Made by a program: the position numbers and the translations under genes | In this document: positions 1 through 9,178 of the stretch, piece by piece | Layout: the number at the start of each line of letters is the position of its first letter | Numbering within the stretch: the stretch's first letter is position 1 | Origin: Nostoc sp. LEGE 12450 | Lineage (GTDB): Bacteria > Cyanobacteriota > Cyanobacteriia > Cyanobacteriales > Nostocaceae | Length of the DNA: 40,008 nucleotides | Assembly: GCF_015206895.1 (NCBI RefSeq) | Contig: NZ_JADEXU010000069.1 | Span: 1-40,008, forward strand | Direction of reading: 5' to 3' | Notes under the pieces: generated by a model | Seen by the model: the letters and a program-made list of their open reading frames with translations, nothing else | What the model was told of the DNA's origin: nothing | The model's database searches: none

Positions 1-27
1 GCTCCCTTGCCTCTTTTTCAATGTACA

Positions 28-1083
28 TTATGAAGCATTCAGCGTGCCGATGCGATCGCGCCCAGATGGTTCATAAAGATAAGACATATCAGGCCCATCA
101 GGAATAATCCCACCGGGGTTGAGTGGGAATAGATTCCCATAGTAGTCTCGTTTCACACTCTCGACATCGCAGGTGTCAGCTACACCGGGAAGCTGATATA
201 GATCCCTTAAGTAAGCTCCCAAGTTGTGATAGTCTCGAATTCGCTGCCTATTGCACTTAAACAACCCGTAGTAGGCACTATCAAACCTAAACAACGTCGT
301 GAATAAACGGACATCTGCAAGCGTGAGATTGTCTCCACACAAATATCGACTAGTTTGCAATGCAATGTCAATCTCATCGAGAGTCGCAAACAGTTCATTA
401 CAAGCTTGATTGTATGCTTCTTGGGTTTGGGCAAAACCGCAGCGATACACACCGTTATTTACTGCGTGATAAATTTTCTCATTCCACCAGTCAATTTTCT
501 CTTTGAGTACTTCTGGGTAAAGATTCAGTGTGGGATTGTTGGCGAACTCGTTAAATTCCGAGTTCAGCATGACGATAATCTCTGAACTCTCATTATTAAC
601 GATAGTTTTTGTTTGGTTGTCCCATAAAATTGGAACTGTAGAGCGCCCACTGTAACCAGGTTCTGCTAATTGATAAAATTCAGCTAGTGTACGACAACCT
701 TCTTCTTCTTCGTTGAATATCCAACCGCCTTCAATGGGAGAGGGAGAGACAATACATACTGATATTACCGCTTCGAGCTTTTTGAGCGATCGCACAACCA
801 GGGTTCGATGCGCCCAAGGACAACCCAACCCAACATAGAGTCTATAGCGTCCTGCTGCTGGTGGGTGTGGATTTCCTTCTTCTGTACCAATGAACTTGCG
901 AAACTGGCTATTAGGACGAATATATGCTCCCGACTGATTGCTAGGAGCAAGCTTTGACATCATTATTTGCCACATAGTCGTCCAGACAAACTTTCCCAGC
1001 CAGATGATGAGCTTCGGAGGGAGTGTCCTCCCCTTTTTCTTGGGGAGATTTTTTTCGTCATCCATCGGAGTCGAGTTGCTCAT
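28..1083 (-). CDS. Xi-class glutathione S-transferase / glutathionyl-hydroquinone reductase
   Basis: The 351-residue product matches the YqjG/ECM4 group, which uses glutathione to reduce glutathionyl-hydroquinones and related adducts in the cytosol. The N-terminal thioredoxin-fold domain carries GLGCPWAHRT, with the catalytic Cys at residue 88 in the CPWA motif typical of this class. The C-terminal all-helical domain includes the usual CGDNLTLADVRLF segment near residues 250-265. Length fits the family (about 320-350). The ATG at 1081-1083 is the first start of the frame, and the first 60 residues form a basic extension that is common in the class. The gene stands alone, reading away from the next unit. 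The class assignment is firm; the physiological substrate is unknown. Confidence 0.88.
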   Translation of the reverse strand: MSNSTPMDDEKNLPKKKGRTLPPKLIIWLGKFVWTTMWQIMMSKLAPSNQSGAYIRPNSQFRKFIGTEEGNPHPPAAGRYRLYVGLGCPWAHRTLVVRSLKKLEAVISVCIVSPSPIEGGWIFNEEEEGCRTLAEFYQLAEPGYSGRSTVPILWDNQTKTIVNNESSEIIVMLNSEFNEFANNPTLNLYPEVLKEKIDWWNEKIYHAVNNGVYRCGFAQTQEAYNQACNELFATLDEIDIALQTSRYLCGDNLTLADVRLFTTLFRFDSAYYGLFKCNRQRIRDYHNLGAYLRDLYQLPGVADTCDVESVKRDYYGNLFPLNPGGIIPDGPDMSYLYEPSGRDRIGTLNAS

Positions 1084-1681
1084 GGTGACAATCTTTGCTT
1101 TGGGAATTCTTACAAGCTAATCGTATCAAACTTGCGATCGCTTTGCTACATCTATAACCAAAGAGGTATTGCTTTTCTAAAAAGCTCTTTACTTTCCAGA
1201 CTTTAATATCTGTATTTGCTGTAATAAATTGCCAATTAATTGACTAAAAGGCTTAATGAGGATTTAGCGATATTTTGATTTTTACTTAACGTGCCTTGTA
1301 TCACATCAAACCATAAATTTCAAGTTTAGTGTTAAGAAGTAATAGTATTTAAAACCTATGCATAAATCTATTTTAGACACACAAATTTTAAGCCAGCGAT
1401 ATCTAGTACCAAGTCGGTAAATGCTTATATAACAAAGATTACAGTATCACATACCCTTACTCCCAGAACCCAGTACAGGGATTAATTCAATACTAAACAG
1501 CATGGATGATTTACAGCACAATTACTATTGACTAAATAAATTTTACTTTAGCTTATTAATAATAATATCGGATCTTAATATCATTAATAAGTATAAAGAA
1601 GTCTTTGTATGGATATAAGTTTAGGAATAAATTACTTAAAGAGGAAAACATGAAATTTACGTAGCAAAAATTGTAAATAAA
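1084..1681. other. AT-rich intergenic region with a 9-bp inverted repeat
   Basis: No credible gene is seen here. The arms CTTATTAAT (1552-1560) and ATTAATAAG (1583-1591) form a perfect 9-bp inverted repeat about 90 bases before the oxidase start, which could be an operator or a transcript hairpin. A good Shine-Dalgarno (GAGGA, 1641-1645) precedes an ATG at 1650 that opens only a four-codon frame (MKFT, stop at 1662). This region must contain the divergent promoters of the flanking genes, but I cannot place them with confidence. Confidence 0.5.
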
Positions 1682-3166
1682 GTGACTCAAACTAACAACA
1701 AAAATAACCTTCTAGAGGAACCAGATTTAGGGACTTTCATAGCTCAGGCTACTGCTACAGATAAATGGCAAGTATTGTCGTACAAAGCCCCAATCCTACC
1801 CATACATGCCGCCCTTCTTCGTACTGGTAAGATATTCCTTTTCTGTGGTTCAGGTAACGATCCCGCTCGATTAAATACTCCCTATGACAGTGTGGTTTGG
1901 GATGTAAACAAAGGAACCTTTACCCATCAAGCACCTCCATTAGATAGTAATAATCAACCTATTGACCTTTTTTGCGCTGGTCACTCCTTCCGCTCTGAGG
2001 GTCTGTTAATGGTTGCGGGTGGAACTCTGCGCTATGACCCATTTTATGGTTCACCCTCTGCTCTACTGTTTGATCCCATTACCGAGAAATGGGTCAAGAT
2101 CCCATCAATGAATAATGGCCGCTGGTATCCTAGTGTGTTAACACTAGGCAGCGGTCGGATCTTTGCACTGTCTGGGCCGGATAAAGATGGCAAGCTCAAC
2201 AGACAACCCGAAATTTATTCTGTTACATTTTCAAATGGTTGGAACGCTTTTCCAATAACTAGCCCCTTTCCGGCATACGCGCAATTGTTTCTATTAAGTA
2301 GTGGGAAAATTTTTTATTCAGGCGCTCAGATGGGCAATTCTGGAGTAGCGCCAACTATACTAACCCTGCCAGATACATTTACGCAAACCATTGCAGAAAA
2401 AGTTGTGTCAGGACTGCAAAACCCAGATTTCGGTAATCAAGCTGCTAGTGTGCTTTTGCCACCTGCACAAGACCAAAAAGTTATGATTATCGGTGGGGGT
2501 ACTAGTACTACAGCAACAAACAGGGTAAATATTGTAGATTTAAAAGCTACTAATCCAATTTACATAGCAGCAAAGTCTCTAAATTATGCTCGGATGCATC
2601 ATAGCGCTGTTTTGTTGCCCGATCGCACAGTGTTTGTTTGTAATGGTAGCAAAATGAGTGAGGACACAACACAATCAATGCTGCCAGCAGAAATCTACAA
2701 TCCAGCCACAAATACCTGGACAGTAGTAGCTAAACAAAGTGTCCCCCGTGTATATCACTCCGTGGCCTTGCTGCTGCCAGATGGTAGGGTAGTTGCAGCT
2801 GGGGGGAACCCTCAACGGACTTTCAATGAACTGCGATTAGAAATTTACAGTCCTGCGTATATGTCGCGGTCACGACCAATTATTCAGAGCGCTCCTCAAA
2901 CATTGAGCTACGGACTGCAATTTACGATTCAGACACCCCAGGCTGGAAATATTAAATGGGTTAGTCTGATTAGACCAATGGCAACCACTCATTCCTGCGA
3001 TACAGAACAAAGGATAGTTGATGTGCCGATTAATTCTAGAAACTCTACTTCTCTGAATGTCACGGTAACAAACAATCGAAACATAGCGCCGCCAGGGTGG
3101 TACATGCTTTTTATTAGTGACAACAATGGGACACCTTCAGTAGCAACCTGGACGCGAATATTTTAG
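1682..3166 (+). CDS. Galactose oxidase-like copper-radical oxidase
   Basis: The 494-residue protein has Kelch/beta-propeller repeats followed by a C-terminal immunoglobulin-like domain, the layout of galactose and glyoxal oxidases, which oxidise alcohols or aldehydes and make H2O2. All key residues appear present: Cys98 (DLFCAG) and Tyr149 (GRWYPS) for the Tyr-Cys cofactor, Tyr358-His359 (RVYHSVALLLPDGR), and His437 (THSCDTEQR) as the last copper ligand. The start taken is GTG 1682 because the frame has no upstream ATG after its stop at 1637, but the best ribosome site lies about 36 bases upstream, in front of a tiny four-codon frame. No signal peptide is visible, which is unusual for this secreted family. 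The gene is followed after 48 bases by a Tat-exported protein, probably co-transcribed. Confidence 0.82.
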   Translation: MTQTNNKNNLLEEPDLGTFIAQATATDKWQVLSYKAPILPIHAALLRTGKIFLFCGSGNDPARLNTPYDSVVWDVNKGTFTHQAPPLDSNNQPIDLFCAGHSFRSEGLLMVAGGTLRYDPFYGSPSALLFDPITEKWVKIPSMNNGRWYPSVLTLGSGRIFALSGPDKDGKLNRQPEIYSVTFSNGWNAFPITSPFPAYAQLFLLSSGKIFYSGAQMGNSGVAPTILTLPDTFTQTIAEKVVSGLQNPDFGNQAASVLLPPAQDQKVMIIGGGTSTTATNRVNIVDLKATNPIYIAAKSLNYARMHHSAVLLPDRTVFVCNGSKMSEDTTQSMLPAEIYNPATNTWTVVAKQSVPRVYHSVALLLPDGRVVAAGGNPQRTFNELRLEIYSPAYMSRSRPIIQSAPQTLSYGLQFTIQTPQAGNIKWVSLIRPMATTHSCDTEQRIVDVPINSRNSTSLNVTVTNNRNIAPPGWYMLFISDNNGTPSVATWTRIF

Positions 3167-3214
3167 CCTTACCCATTTAACTTAATAAAAGTCATTAATT
3201 CTAGGAGTGGAAAT

Positions 3215-4153
3215 ATGAATTCCAAGCTCTCACGTCGGCAGTTTGGCCAGTTGGCAATTGCTGGAACTGTAGTATCTGGGCTTAGTTATTTAACCAACAA
3301 AGCCTTGGCGCAAACACCAAGTTTAAATAATATTGTCGGTATAACTTCTGGCTCTATCATCACCACAGACAAAGCGGTTATTCCAGAGGTAAACACCACT
3401 GAATTAGATAGCACTGCCCCAAACAATTTATCCACAGATATTAAGCCCGTAGGACTTGTTTTGCAATCCTTAACTACAGGAAATAGTCAGGTACTTGCAA
3501 ATAGTACGCCTTTAGCAGAGCCTGGTGAGATATTAAATATAAGTGGCTTCACTTCTTTAAGCGATGGCACACTTGTTGTAGCCACTACTCCTGTTACGAT
3601 TAGTAGGAAACTGGCAACACCTACTCGGATTACATTTTTGGGTACGCCTATAAAAACTTTGACAGTCTCAGGACTTAAACAAAATCAACAGCTTGGGAGT
3701 TTGCTAGGCACTAATGATGGGCGACTTATCGGTCTAGTAGGCAAAAAGAACGGTACACCGCCAATTTTATTGGTAGATATTAATCTTCAAACAGGAGAAA
3801 TAAGTTCTATTAATAAGATTAAATTCCCGAACGATGAGCGGGTTAGCAATCTAGCTGAGTGTCCAGATGGAAAACTCTATACTTCTTTAGTTGGATTCGA
3901 TGGTGATACAACTTTGGTACAGCTAGATTCAAATCAAAAAAAGCCGATTAGGCTGGCACAATTGAAAGTTGATGGTAAAGAATGGAATAATGGCTTACAA
4001 AGCTTAGTTTGCTCTGCAACAGGTCAACTCCTTGCCTTGGGAGCTATGAGGTATGAAACACCTAATGCTGTGTATAGCGTAGATAAGAACAGTGGAAATA
4101 TGACTCGGCTAAAAGACTTTGAAGTTACTCAGATTACAGTTGCTCGTGGTTAG
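3215..4153 (+). CDS. Tat-exported protein of unknown function
   Basis: The 312-residue protein begins with a clear twin-arginine signal: SRRQFGQLA (Arg7-Arg8), a hydrophobic stretch at about residues 11-26, and an ALA-Q cleavage site after residue 32. It is therefore probably folded in the cytoplasm and exported, consistent with a cofactor-bearing or partner protein. The mature part is rich in short beta-strand patterns (for example LVLQSLTTGNSQVL and GKLYTSLVGFDGDTTLVQLD) that suggest a beta-propeller, but I recognise no family. The Shine-Dalgarno AGGAG lies at 3203-3207, seven bases before the ATG. The 48-base gap from the copper-radical oxidase suggests an operon and a shared role. Function is not assigned. 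Confidence 0.7.
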   Translation: MNSKLSRRQFGQLAIAGTVVSGLSYLTNKALAQTPSLNNIVGITSGSIITTDKAVIPEVNTTELDSTAPNNLSTDIKPVGLVLQSLTTGNSQVLANSTPLAEPGEILNISGFTSLSDGTLVVATTPVTISRKLATPTRITFLGTPIKTLTVSGLKQNQQLGSLLGTNDGRLIGLVGKKNGTPPILLVDINLQTGEISSINKIKFPNDERVSNLAECPDGKLYTSLVGFDGDTTLVQLDSNQKKPIRLAQLKVDGKEWNNGLQSLVCSATGQLLALGAMRYETPNAVYSVDKNSGNMTRLKDFEVTQITVARG

Positions 4154-4539
4154 AAGAGATTGGGTAATTCATGCAGACACAAAGGGTTTTTCCACAGGGT
4201 ATTGCCCCTACATAAAATCAAAGCTATCACTACCTTTTTGCATAAGTCCTAATTAAGAACATTTTGAGTATTTCAATTAATTCAGGACTTACGCAAACAA
4301 TAGCCGAAATCCTGATTTGGAGGTAGGGGCAATTCATGTAGACGCAAAGCGGCTTCCCGTAGAGTATTGCCCCTACTGTGTATACTCTTGCGTAAGTCAT
4401 ATAATTGACAAAAGTCGCTTTATTCTAAGTAAGTTGGCACAATAAAATCAAACTATGCAAATAAAAATGAACTAAGCTAAAACCCTTATGCCTATTGCCT
4501 ATTGCCTTATTTCAACGACAATTATTTACGCTGACTTAC
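4154..4539. repeat. Intergenic cluster of small interspersed repeats
   Basis: The gap between convergent genes contains two copies of one small repeat. A degenerate copy lies at about 4166-4211 and a well-formed copy at 4323-4376, whose ends are GTAGGGGCAAT and ATTGCCCCTAC. A third copy, in opposite orientation, lies at 7052-7127. The copy at 4323 is nested in a larger inverted repeat (separate entry). No gene is seen. Confidence 0.7.
4286..4398. mobile_element. MITE-like element with 11-bp terminal inverted repeats
   Basis: The ends GACTTACGCAA (4286-4296) and TTGCGTAAGTC (4388-4398) are perfect 11-bp inverted repeats around a 113-bp element. Inside it lies a second perfect 11-bp inverted repeat (GTAGGGGCAAT, 4323-4333; ATTGCCCCTAC, 4366-4376). 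It encodes nothing. A related end sequence (GCATAAGTCCT) lies just outside at about 4240-4250. Size and nested structure suit a non-autonomous transposable element; target-site duplication was not evident. Confidence 0.5.
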
Positions 4540-5472
4540 TTAATCTCTGACAGATGCCTTTTCCCTAAGAAACGCATCAAATGTAAACCTATCGGGTAGT
4601 GAAGTTTGTGCGCCTGATTTCGTCGTCGCTAAAGCACCTGCTGCTGCACCCCAAACAACTGCTTCATGTAAAGAAAGTCCTGCAAAAAGTGCCGCCGTTA
4701 AGCCACCATTAAAAGCATCGCCAGCTGCTACTGTGTCAACTGCATGAACTGGAAAGACAGGGACAAAAAACTTTTCCTCAGCAGTGGCACAAAAAACACC
4801 TTTAGCACCCAGTTTAACGATCGCACATTTCACACCCCGTTCTAATAAAACTTCAGCTGCCTTTGCCGCTTGTTCCTCTCCACCCACAGGAAAACCCACT
4901 AGCTGCGCGGCTTCAACTTCATTGGGTGTAATAATGTCCACTAATGAATAAAGCTCATCTGGGAAATCAGATTGTGCGGGTGCTGGATCGAGAATTATCC
5001 TGATTTTGGCTTTTTTTGCGGCTTTAGCGGCTGCAACCACCGCAGTAATCGGAATTTCTAATTGTAAAAGCAGTGCTGTAGCTTCTGGTAATAACTGGGA
5101 CAATCGTTCTACATCTTCTTGATTTACACGCCCATTTGCACCAGGAATTACAATAATTTGATTTTCCCCAGCATGATTGACGGCGATAATAGCAACTCCA
5201 GAACTAACAGTTTCATCCACAAAAATATTATCAATCTGCACACCAGATGATTGCAAATTGTTGACAAGTTCCACACCAAAATCATCTGCACCGACACGCC
5301 CCACCATTTGGGTAGGAATTCCCAGTTTTGCTAATGCTACAGCTTGATTTGCTCCTTTACCTCCCGAAACTTTAAAAAATTCTTCTCCTAGCAACGTTTC
5401 TCCTGGGACTGGCAATCGGGGTGTTGTTACTACCAAGTCTATATTTATGCTACCGAAGACGATAATGCTCAT
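4540..5472 (-). CDS. rbsK: Ribokinase (PfkB family)
   Basis: The 310-residue protein phosphorylates D-ribose to ribose-5-phosphate. The first PfkB signature is GGKGANQAVA (residues 37-46), near the sugar-binding glycines. The second is DTVAAGDAFNGG (246-257), with the catalytic base Asp252 and the anion-hole GAGD-type turn. The N-terminal GSINIDLVV is typical for ribokinase rather than fructokinase or adenosine kinase. Length fits (about 305-315). It lies 138 bases downstream of the Nramp transporter on the same strand, with no functional link obvious and no ribose transporter in view. It may salvage ribose from nucleosides. Confidence 0.9.
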   Translation of the reverse strand: MSIIVFGSINIDLVVTTPRLPVPGETLLGEEFFKVSGGKGANQAVALAKLGIPTQMVGRVGADDFGVELVNNLQSSGVQIDNIFVDETVSSGVAIIAVNHAGENQIIVIPGANGRVNQEDVERLSQLLPEATALLLQLEIPITAVVAAAKAAKKAKIRIILDPAPAQSDFPDELYSLVDIITPNEVEAAQLVGFPVGGEEQAAKAAEVLLERGVKCAIVKLGAKGVFCATAEEKFFVPVFPVHAVDTVAAGDAFNGGLTAALFAGLSLHEAVVWGAAAGALATTKSGAQTSLPDRFTFDAFLREKASVRD

Positions 5473-5610
5473 TTTTGTTGATCTTTAAAGCCATTTAGCG
5501 TAATAGTACAAGCGATTGCTACAGTTTATAGGTCTAACTTTTCCCAATTGCAGCATGACATTGAATCGCTACGCATCTGTTATTTCATCTTAACTGTTAG
5601 CTGATAACAA

Positions 5611-6918
5611 TCATCCCAAAATACTTTGTAATAGCAACCAAACATTTAAACCTACGATAACAATAGCAACTAACCAGGCCAACGATTTCAACCACAAGGG
5701 ATTTACAAACTCACCCATCAAGCGGTGATTACTCGTAAACATCACCAATGGAATCACTGCAAATGGTAACTGTAAACTGAGAATAACTTGGCTGAAAACT
5801 ATCAGGCTGCTTGTACTATTTTCACCAAAAATAATGATAGTAATTAACGCTGGAATGATGGCAATCAGACGGGTTATTAAACGGCGTAACCAAGATGGAA
5901 AGCGAAATTGTAAAAAGCCTTCCATAACAATTTGTCCTGCCAGAGTTGCAGTTAGTGTTGAACTTTGTCCAGAAGCAAGTAAAGCAATGCCAAAAATAGC
6001 ACTGGCAGCACTAACTCCTAACAATGGTGAAAGCAATTTATAAGCTTCTTGAATTTCTGCCACATCCTGATTACCAGAAAAATGAAATGTTGCAGCAGAC
6101 ACAATTAAAATTGCTGAGTTGATAAATAGTGCTAAAGATAAAGCAAAAGTTGAATCAATTGTACCAAACTTAATTGCCTCCCATCTTTTTTCAGTATTAG
6201 GCTGCCAATTACGGGTTTGTACAATTGAGGAGTGTAAATATAAGTTGTGAGGCATCACTGTCGCCCCTAAAATACCAATAGCAATATAGAGCATTTCTGG
6301 ATTCTGTAAAATCTCTTTCTTGGGCAGATATCCCAATAAAATCCCCCCCATGTCAGGGTGAGAAAACAGAATTTCGGCTGTAAAACAGATACCTACTGTT
6401 CCTACCAGCATTATTACCAGAGCTTCTGTATAGCGAAAGCCTTTATGTTGCAGGAATAACAATAGCAGTACATCTAATGCTGTGATGCAAACACCCCATA
6501 CTAAGGGAATACCGAATAAAAGTTGCAGTGCGATCGCACTTCCTAGTAGTTCTGCTAAATCACAAGCTGCGATCGCAATTTCACACAGTACCCATAAACA
6601 AAAGCTTACCCTTCGGCTGAAATAGTCCCGACAAGCTTGTGCCAAATCTCGCCCTGTAGCAACTCCCAAACGTACACATAATGATTGGAGTAATACCGCC
6701 ATCAGGTTCGACAGCAAAATCACTGTTAACAAAGTGTAGCCAAACTTTGACCCCCCAGCGATGTCTGTTGCCCAATTTCCAGGATCAATGTATCCGACTG
6801 AAACCAAATACCCTGGCCCTGTATAAGCCATCATCTTACGCCAAAAGCTGCTGCTGTTAGGAACTCCAATACTACGGTGAACTTCTGGTAAGCTAGGTTT
6901 GTTTTCTGGGGGAGTCAT
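5611..6918 (-). CDS. mntH: Nramp-family divalent metal transporter (Mn2+/H+ symporter)
   Basis: The 435-residue inner-membrane protein has about eleven hydrophobic segments. It contains both metal-site motifs of the family: DPGN at residues 45-48 (GYIDPGNWATD, helix 1) and MPHN at 222-225 (GATVMPHNLYLHSS, helix 6). The Met in the second motif is the thioether ligand that favours Mn, Fe and other soft metals. The conserved LASGQSSTLTATLAGQIVMEGFL segment is also present, near residues 312-335. Mn supply matters for photosystem II, so a photosynthetic role is plausible. The ATG at 6916-6918 starts the alignment normally. I see no yybP-ykoY-type riboswitch upstream. Confidence 0.92.
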   Translation of the reverse strand: MTPPENKPSLPEVHRSIGVPNSSSFWRKMMAYTGPGYLVSVGYIDPGNWATDIAGGSKFGYTLLTVILLSNLMAVLLQSLCVRLGVATGRDLAQACRDYFSRRVSFCLWVLCEIAIAACDLAELLGSAIALQLLFGIPLVWGVCITALDVLLLLFLQHKGFRYTEALVIMLVGTVGICFTAEILFSHPDMGGILLGYLPKKEILQNPEMLYIAIGILGATVMPHNLYLHSSIVQTRNWQPNTEKRWEAIKFGTIDSTFALSLALFINSAILIVSAATFHFSGNQDVAEIQEAYKLLSPLLGVSAASAIFGIALLASGQSSTLTATLAGQIVMEGFLQFRFPSWLRRLITRLIAIIPALITIIIFGENSTSSLIVFSQVILSLQLPFAVIPLVMFTSNHRLMGEFVNPLWLKSLAWLVAIVIVGLNVWLLLQSILG

Positions 6919-7051
6919 TTACTTTGTCATTAAATATTCTCATATTCTTTTCATAATCTCATGAAATATAGAATAAACATCAACCTTTAGGTGAGTATGG
7001 ATCAATACATTTGGGTTATACCCATTCCACGCAATCCTGCGCCTTATTCAT

Positions 7052-7127
7052 GTAGGGGCAATACTCTGCGGGTAATCCGTCGAAGAACTCGTAGAGTATG
7101 CTCCGCGTCTACATGAATTGCCTCTAC
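7052..7127. repeat. Third copy of the GTAGGGGCAAT small repeat, inverted
   Basis: This is a reverse-oriented relative of the repeat at 4323-4376: it begins GTAGGGGCAATACTCT and ends TCTACATGAATTGCCTCTAC. It can fold on itself because the AATACTCT and AGAGTAT parts pair. It lies between the MntH and SulP genes and may act as a hairpin in the SulP transcript, which runs into it. Confidence 0.65.
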
Positions 7128-7161
7128 AGGCTTATAGAGGCATCTTCAAACATAAATAATA

Positions 7162-8850
7162 TCAGTCATTTAATTCCATCAATTCTTTTGTTTTCAAATC
7201 AGCTGCTACAGGCTGAGAACATTCTCGAATCTGAGGAGAGATAGAGCAAATCGCATCTGTTGTTGTTTCAAAACAATTTGATAAGCCAATTGTTTTTAAC
7301 AACCCTGTTCGTTCTAATAGTTGTTTGACTTCGGGTTGTAAACCTGTGAGAATTAAGCGGCAATTGTGCCGTTCCAAGTCATGGTAAATATCTTCTAAAG
7401 CTACTAACCCAGTTGTGTCCATATTTGGTACAAAGCGCAACCGGAGAATTAAATACTTCACTTCCGGTTCATCGCGGAGGAAGGTAGCAAAGCGTTCAGC
7501 AGCACCAAAAAATACGGGGCCATCTACGCGATAAACCGCAATTTCCTTACCTAATTCCAGAGGAGTACCAGGGGGGAATACTTCGGTTTCAGGTATTTTA
7601 ACTAGGCTTAAATCGCTCATCCGTTTGATAAACAATGCTCCGGCTGCAATCAATCCTACTTCTACAGCGAGAACTAAATCAAACAAAATTGTTACTAGCC
7701 AGGTGAGAATCATCACCGCAAAGTCGGAGTAGGTAGCACGCATCAATAAACCAATGGCTTCCCACTCAATCATCCGCACACTAACTACCATCAGAATGCC
7801 AGCAAGTGCTGCTAAGGGAATCTGTGCTGCTAGGGGTGCTAAAGTCAAAACAATAATGGCTAAAGCAACGCCGTGAATTACCCCAGATAGTCGGGTTTTG
7901 CCGCCAGAACGGACATTGACAGCAGTTCGAGCGATCGCACCTGTTGCGGGAATACCACCAAAAAATGGGATAATAATATTTGCCAATCCTTGACCAATTA
8001 ATTCGCGATCGCTATTGTGTTTTTCGCTCACTGTCATCCCATCAGCCACTACCGCCGACAGTAACGATTCAATACTTCCCAGTGCAGCCAAAGCCAAAGC
8101 CGGATTAATCAGTTCTCGAATCACACTAAAATCATTCCAGTGGGGAATACCTTGAGGCATTGGTAAAGATTGTGGAATACTGCCAATTGTGGGTACATCC
8201 AGATGAAAATAAGTTGCTATCCCCGTTGCCAACACCAACCCCACTAAAGAACCCGGTATTGTCCTATTAATCCTGGGCCATAAAATGTTGGCTGCCATTA
8301 CCACAATTGCTAACCCAACAGCAGCCCAATTTAGAGCTTCTACATGAGTTAAACTTTGCCAAAGCCCTGGCAAAAAGTGTTCACTACGTGGTATTTGTAA
8401 ACCAAAGAAATTATTTAATTGACCGCAAAATATAATCACGGCAATACCATTGGTAAAGCCTGCCGTCACTGGATAGGGAATAAACTTCACTAGCTGTCCA
8501 AGTTTGGCAACTCCCAAGGCAATCTGGATAATTCCAGCCATTACCCCAGCAATCCAAACTTTCTCAAGGCCGTACTTGGCGACAATTCCCACCAGAACCA
8601 CAGCCATTGCACCTGTCGGTCCTGTAATCTGTACTGGCGAACCGCCAAAAATTGCCGCGACAATTCCCGCCACAATAGCGGTATAAAGTCCCGCCTTTGG
8701 TTCCACACCACTCGCTACCGCAAAGGCTAAAGCCAAAGGCAATGCTACCACTGCTGCTGTTAGTCCACCCGTTAAATCGCCACGCAGTCCACTAAACCAG
8801 CGATTCAGACGTAAAAGCTGTGGTTCTTTGAGGATATTAGAGATTGCCAT
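7162..8850 (-). CDS. SulP-family anion transporter with STAS domain
   Basis: The 562-residue inner-membrane protein has a SulP transmembrane core (about residues 20-420) and a cytoplasmic STAS domain (about 440-545). Core signatures include RGDLTGGLTAAVVALPLALAF (about 23-43) and QITGPTGAMAVVL (about 74-86). The STAS domain contains LRFVPNMDTTGLVALEDI. SulP proteins carry sulfate, bicarbonate or other anions; cyanobacterial BicA, a Na+-dependent bicarbonate transporter, belongs here. From memory, the conserved QITGPTGAM stretch differs from BicA, so I leave the substrate open. The ATG at 8848-8850 is the natural start. It shares strand with mntH and rbsK but lies 243 bases away from mntH, with a repeat in between. 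Confidence 0.85.
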   Translation of the reverse strand: MAISNILKEPQLLRLNRWFSGLRGDLTGGLTAAVVALPLALAFAVASGVEPKAGLYTAIVAGIVAAIFGGSPVQITGPTGAMAVVLVGIVAKYGLEKVWIAGVMAGIIQIALGVAKLGQLVKFIPYPVTAGFTNGIAVIIFCGQLNNFFGLQIPRSEHFLPGLWQSLTHVEALNWAAVGLAIVVMAANILWPRINRTIPGSLVGLVLATGIATYFHLDVPTIGSIPQSLPMPQGIPHWNDFSVIRELINPALALAALGSIESLLSAVVADGMTVSEKHNSDRELIGQGLANIIIPFFGGIPATGAIARTAVNVRSGGKTRLSGVIHGVALAIIVLTLAPLAAQIPLAALAGILMVVSVRMIEWEAIGLLMRATYSDFAVMILTWLVTILFDLVLAVEVGLIAAGALFIKRMSDLSLVKIPETEVFPPGTPLELGKEIAVYRVDGPVFFGAAERFATFLRDEPEVKYLILRLRFVPNMDTTGLVALEDIYHDLERHNCRLILTGLQPEVKQLLERTGLLKTIGLSNCFETTTDAICSISPQIRECSQPVAADLKTKELMELND

Positions 8851-9016
8851 ATTTAGTTTGAACTCTTATAGACAATTTTTTGCTGCACACATAGATGTGA
8901 TATGATATGCGGCAAATTAAGCATAATACCCAAAATCTTAAAGAGCCACGGGTAAAAGCCCCTTTATTATAGACATCTCGGAAAAAAGTCCAAATTATAT
9001 TGTCATTAGTTTGTAG

Positions 9017-9103
9017 GGTGCAGTCTTCAAGAATCCAACCATTTTGGTTTTAGATGAAGCTACCTCAGAGGTGGATAAGATTTCGATCAATTCTATTCCT
9101 TTA
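9017..9103 (+). pseudogene. Remnant of an ABC transporter ATPase (Walker B / D-loop)
   Basis: Frame 9020-9079 reads AVFKNPTILVLDEATSEVDK, bounded by stops at 9014 and 9104. This is the Walker B and D-loop segment of an ABC exporter ATPase and closely resembles [20 protein letters not shown] in the intact ABC gene that starts 76 bases downstream. Only about 25 residues survive. It is best read as the scar of a deleted or recombined neighbouring ABC gene. The rest of the 8851-9178 gap shows no gene. Confidence 0.7.
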
Positions 9104-9178
9104 TAAAGGACTGGGTTTAAGTGCCTCATCAGTCTGTCTGAATTAAGTCTTCAATCTTCAGATTCAGGACTCAAGACT

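Noticed and set aside
1650..1664. True start of the copper-radical oxidase at ATG 1650 with a frameshift
   Set aside because: The frame ends after four codons, and joining it to the oxidase frame would not add a signal peptide or conserved residues.
7162..8850. Naming the SulP transporter bicA
   Set aside because: The family is certain but the substrate is not, and key stretches differ from BicA as I recall it.
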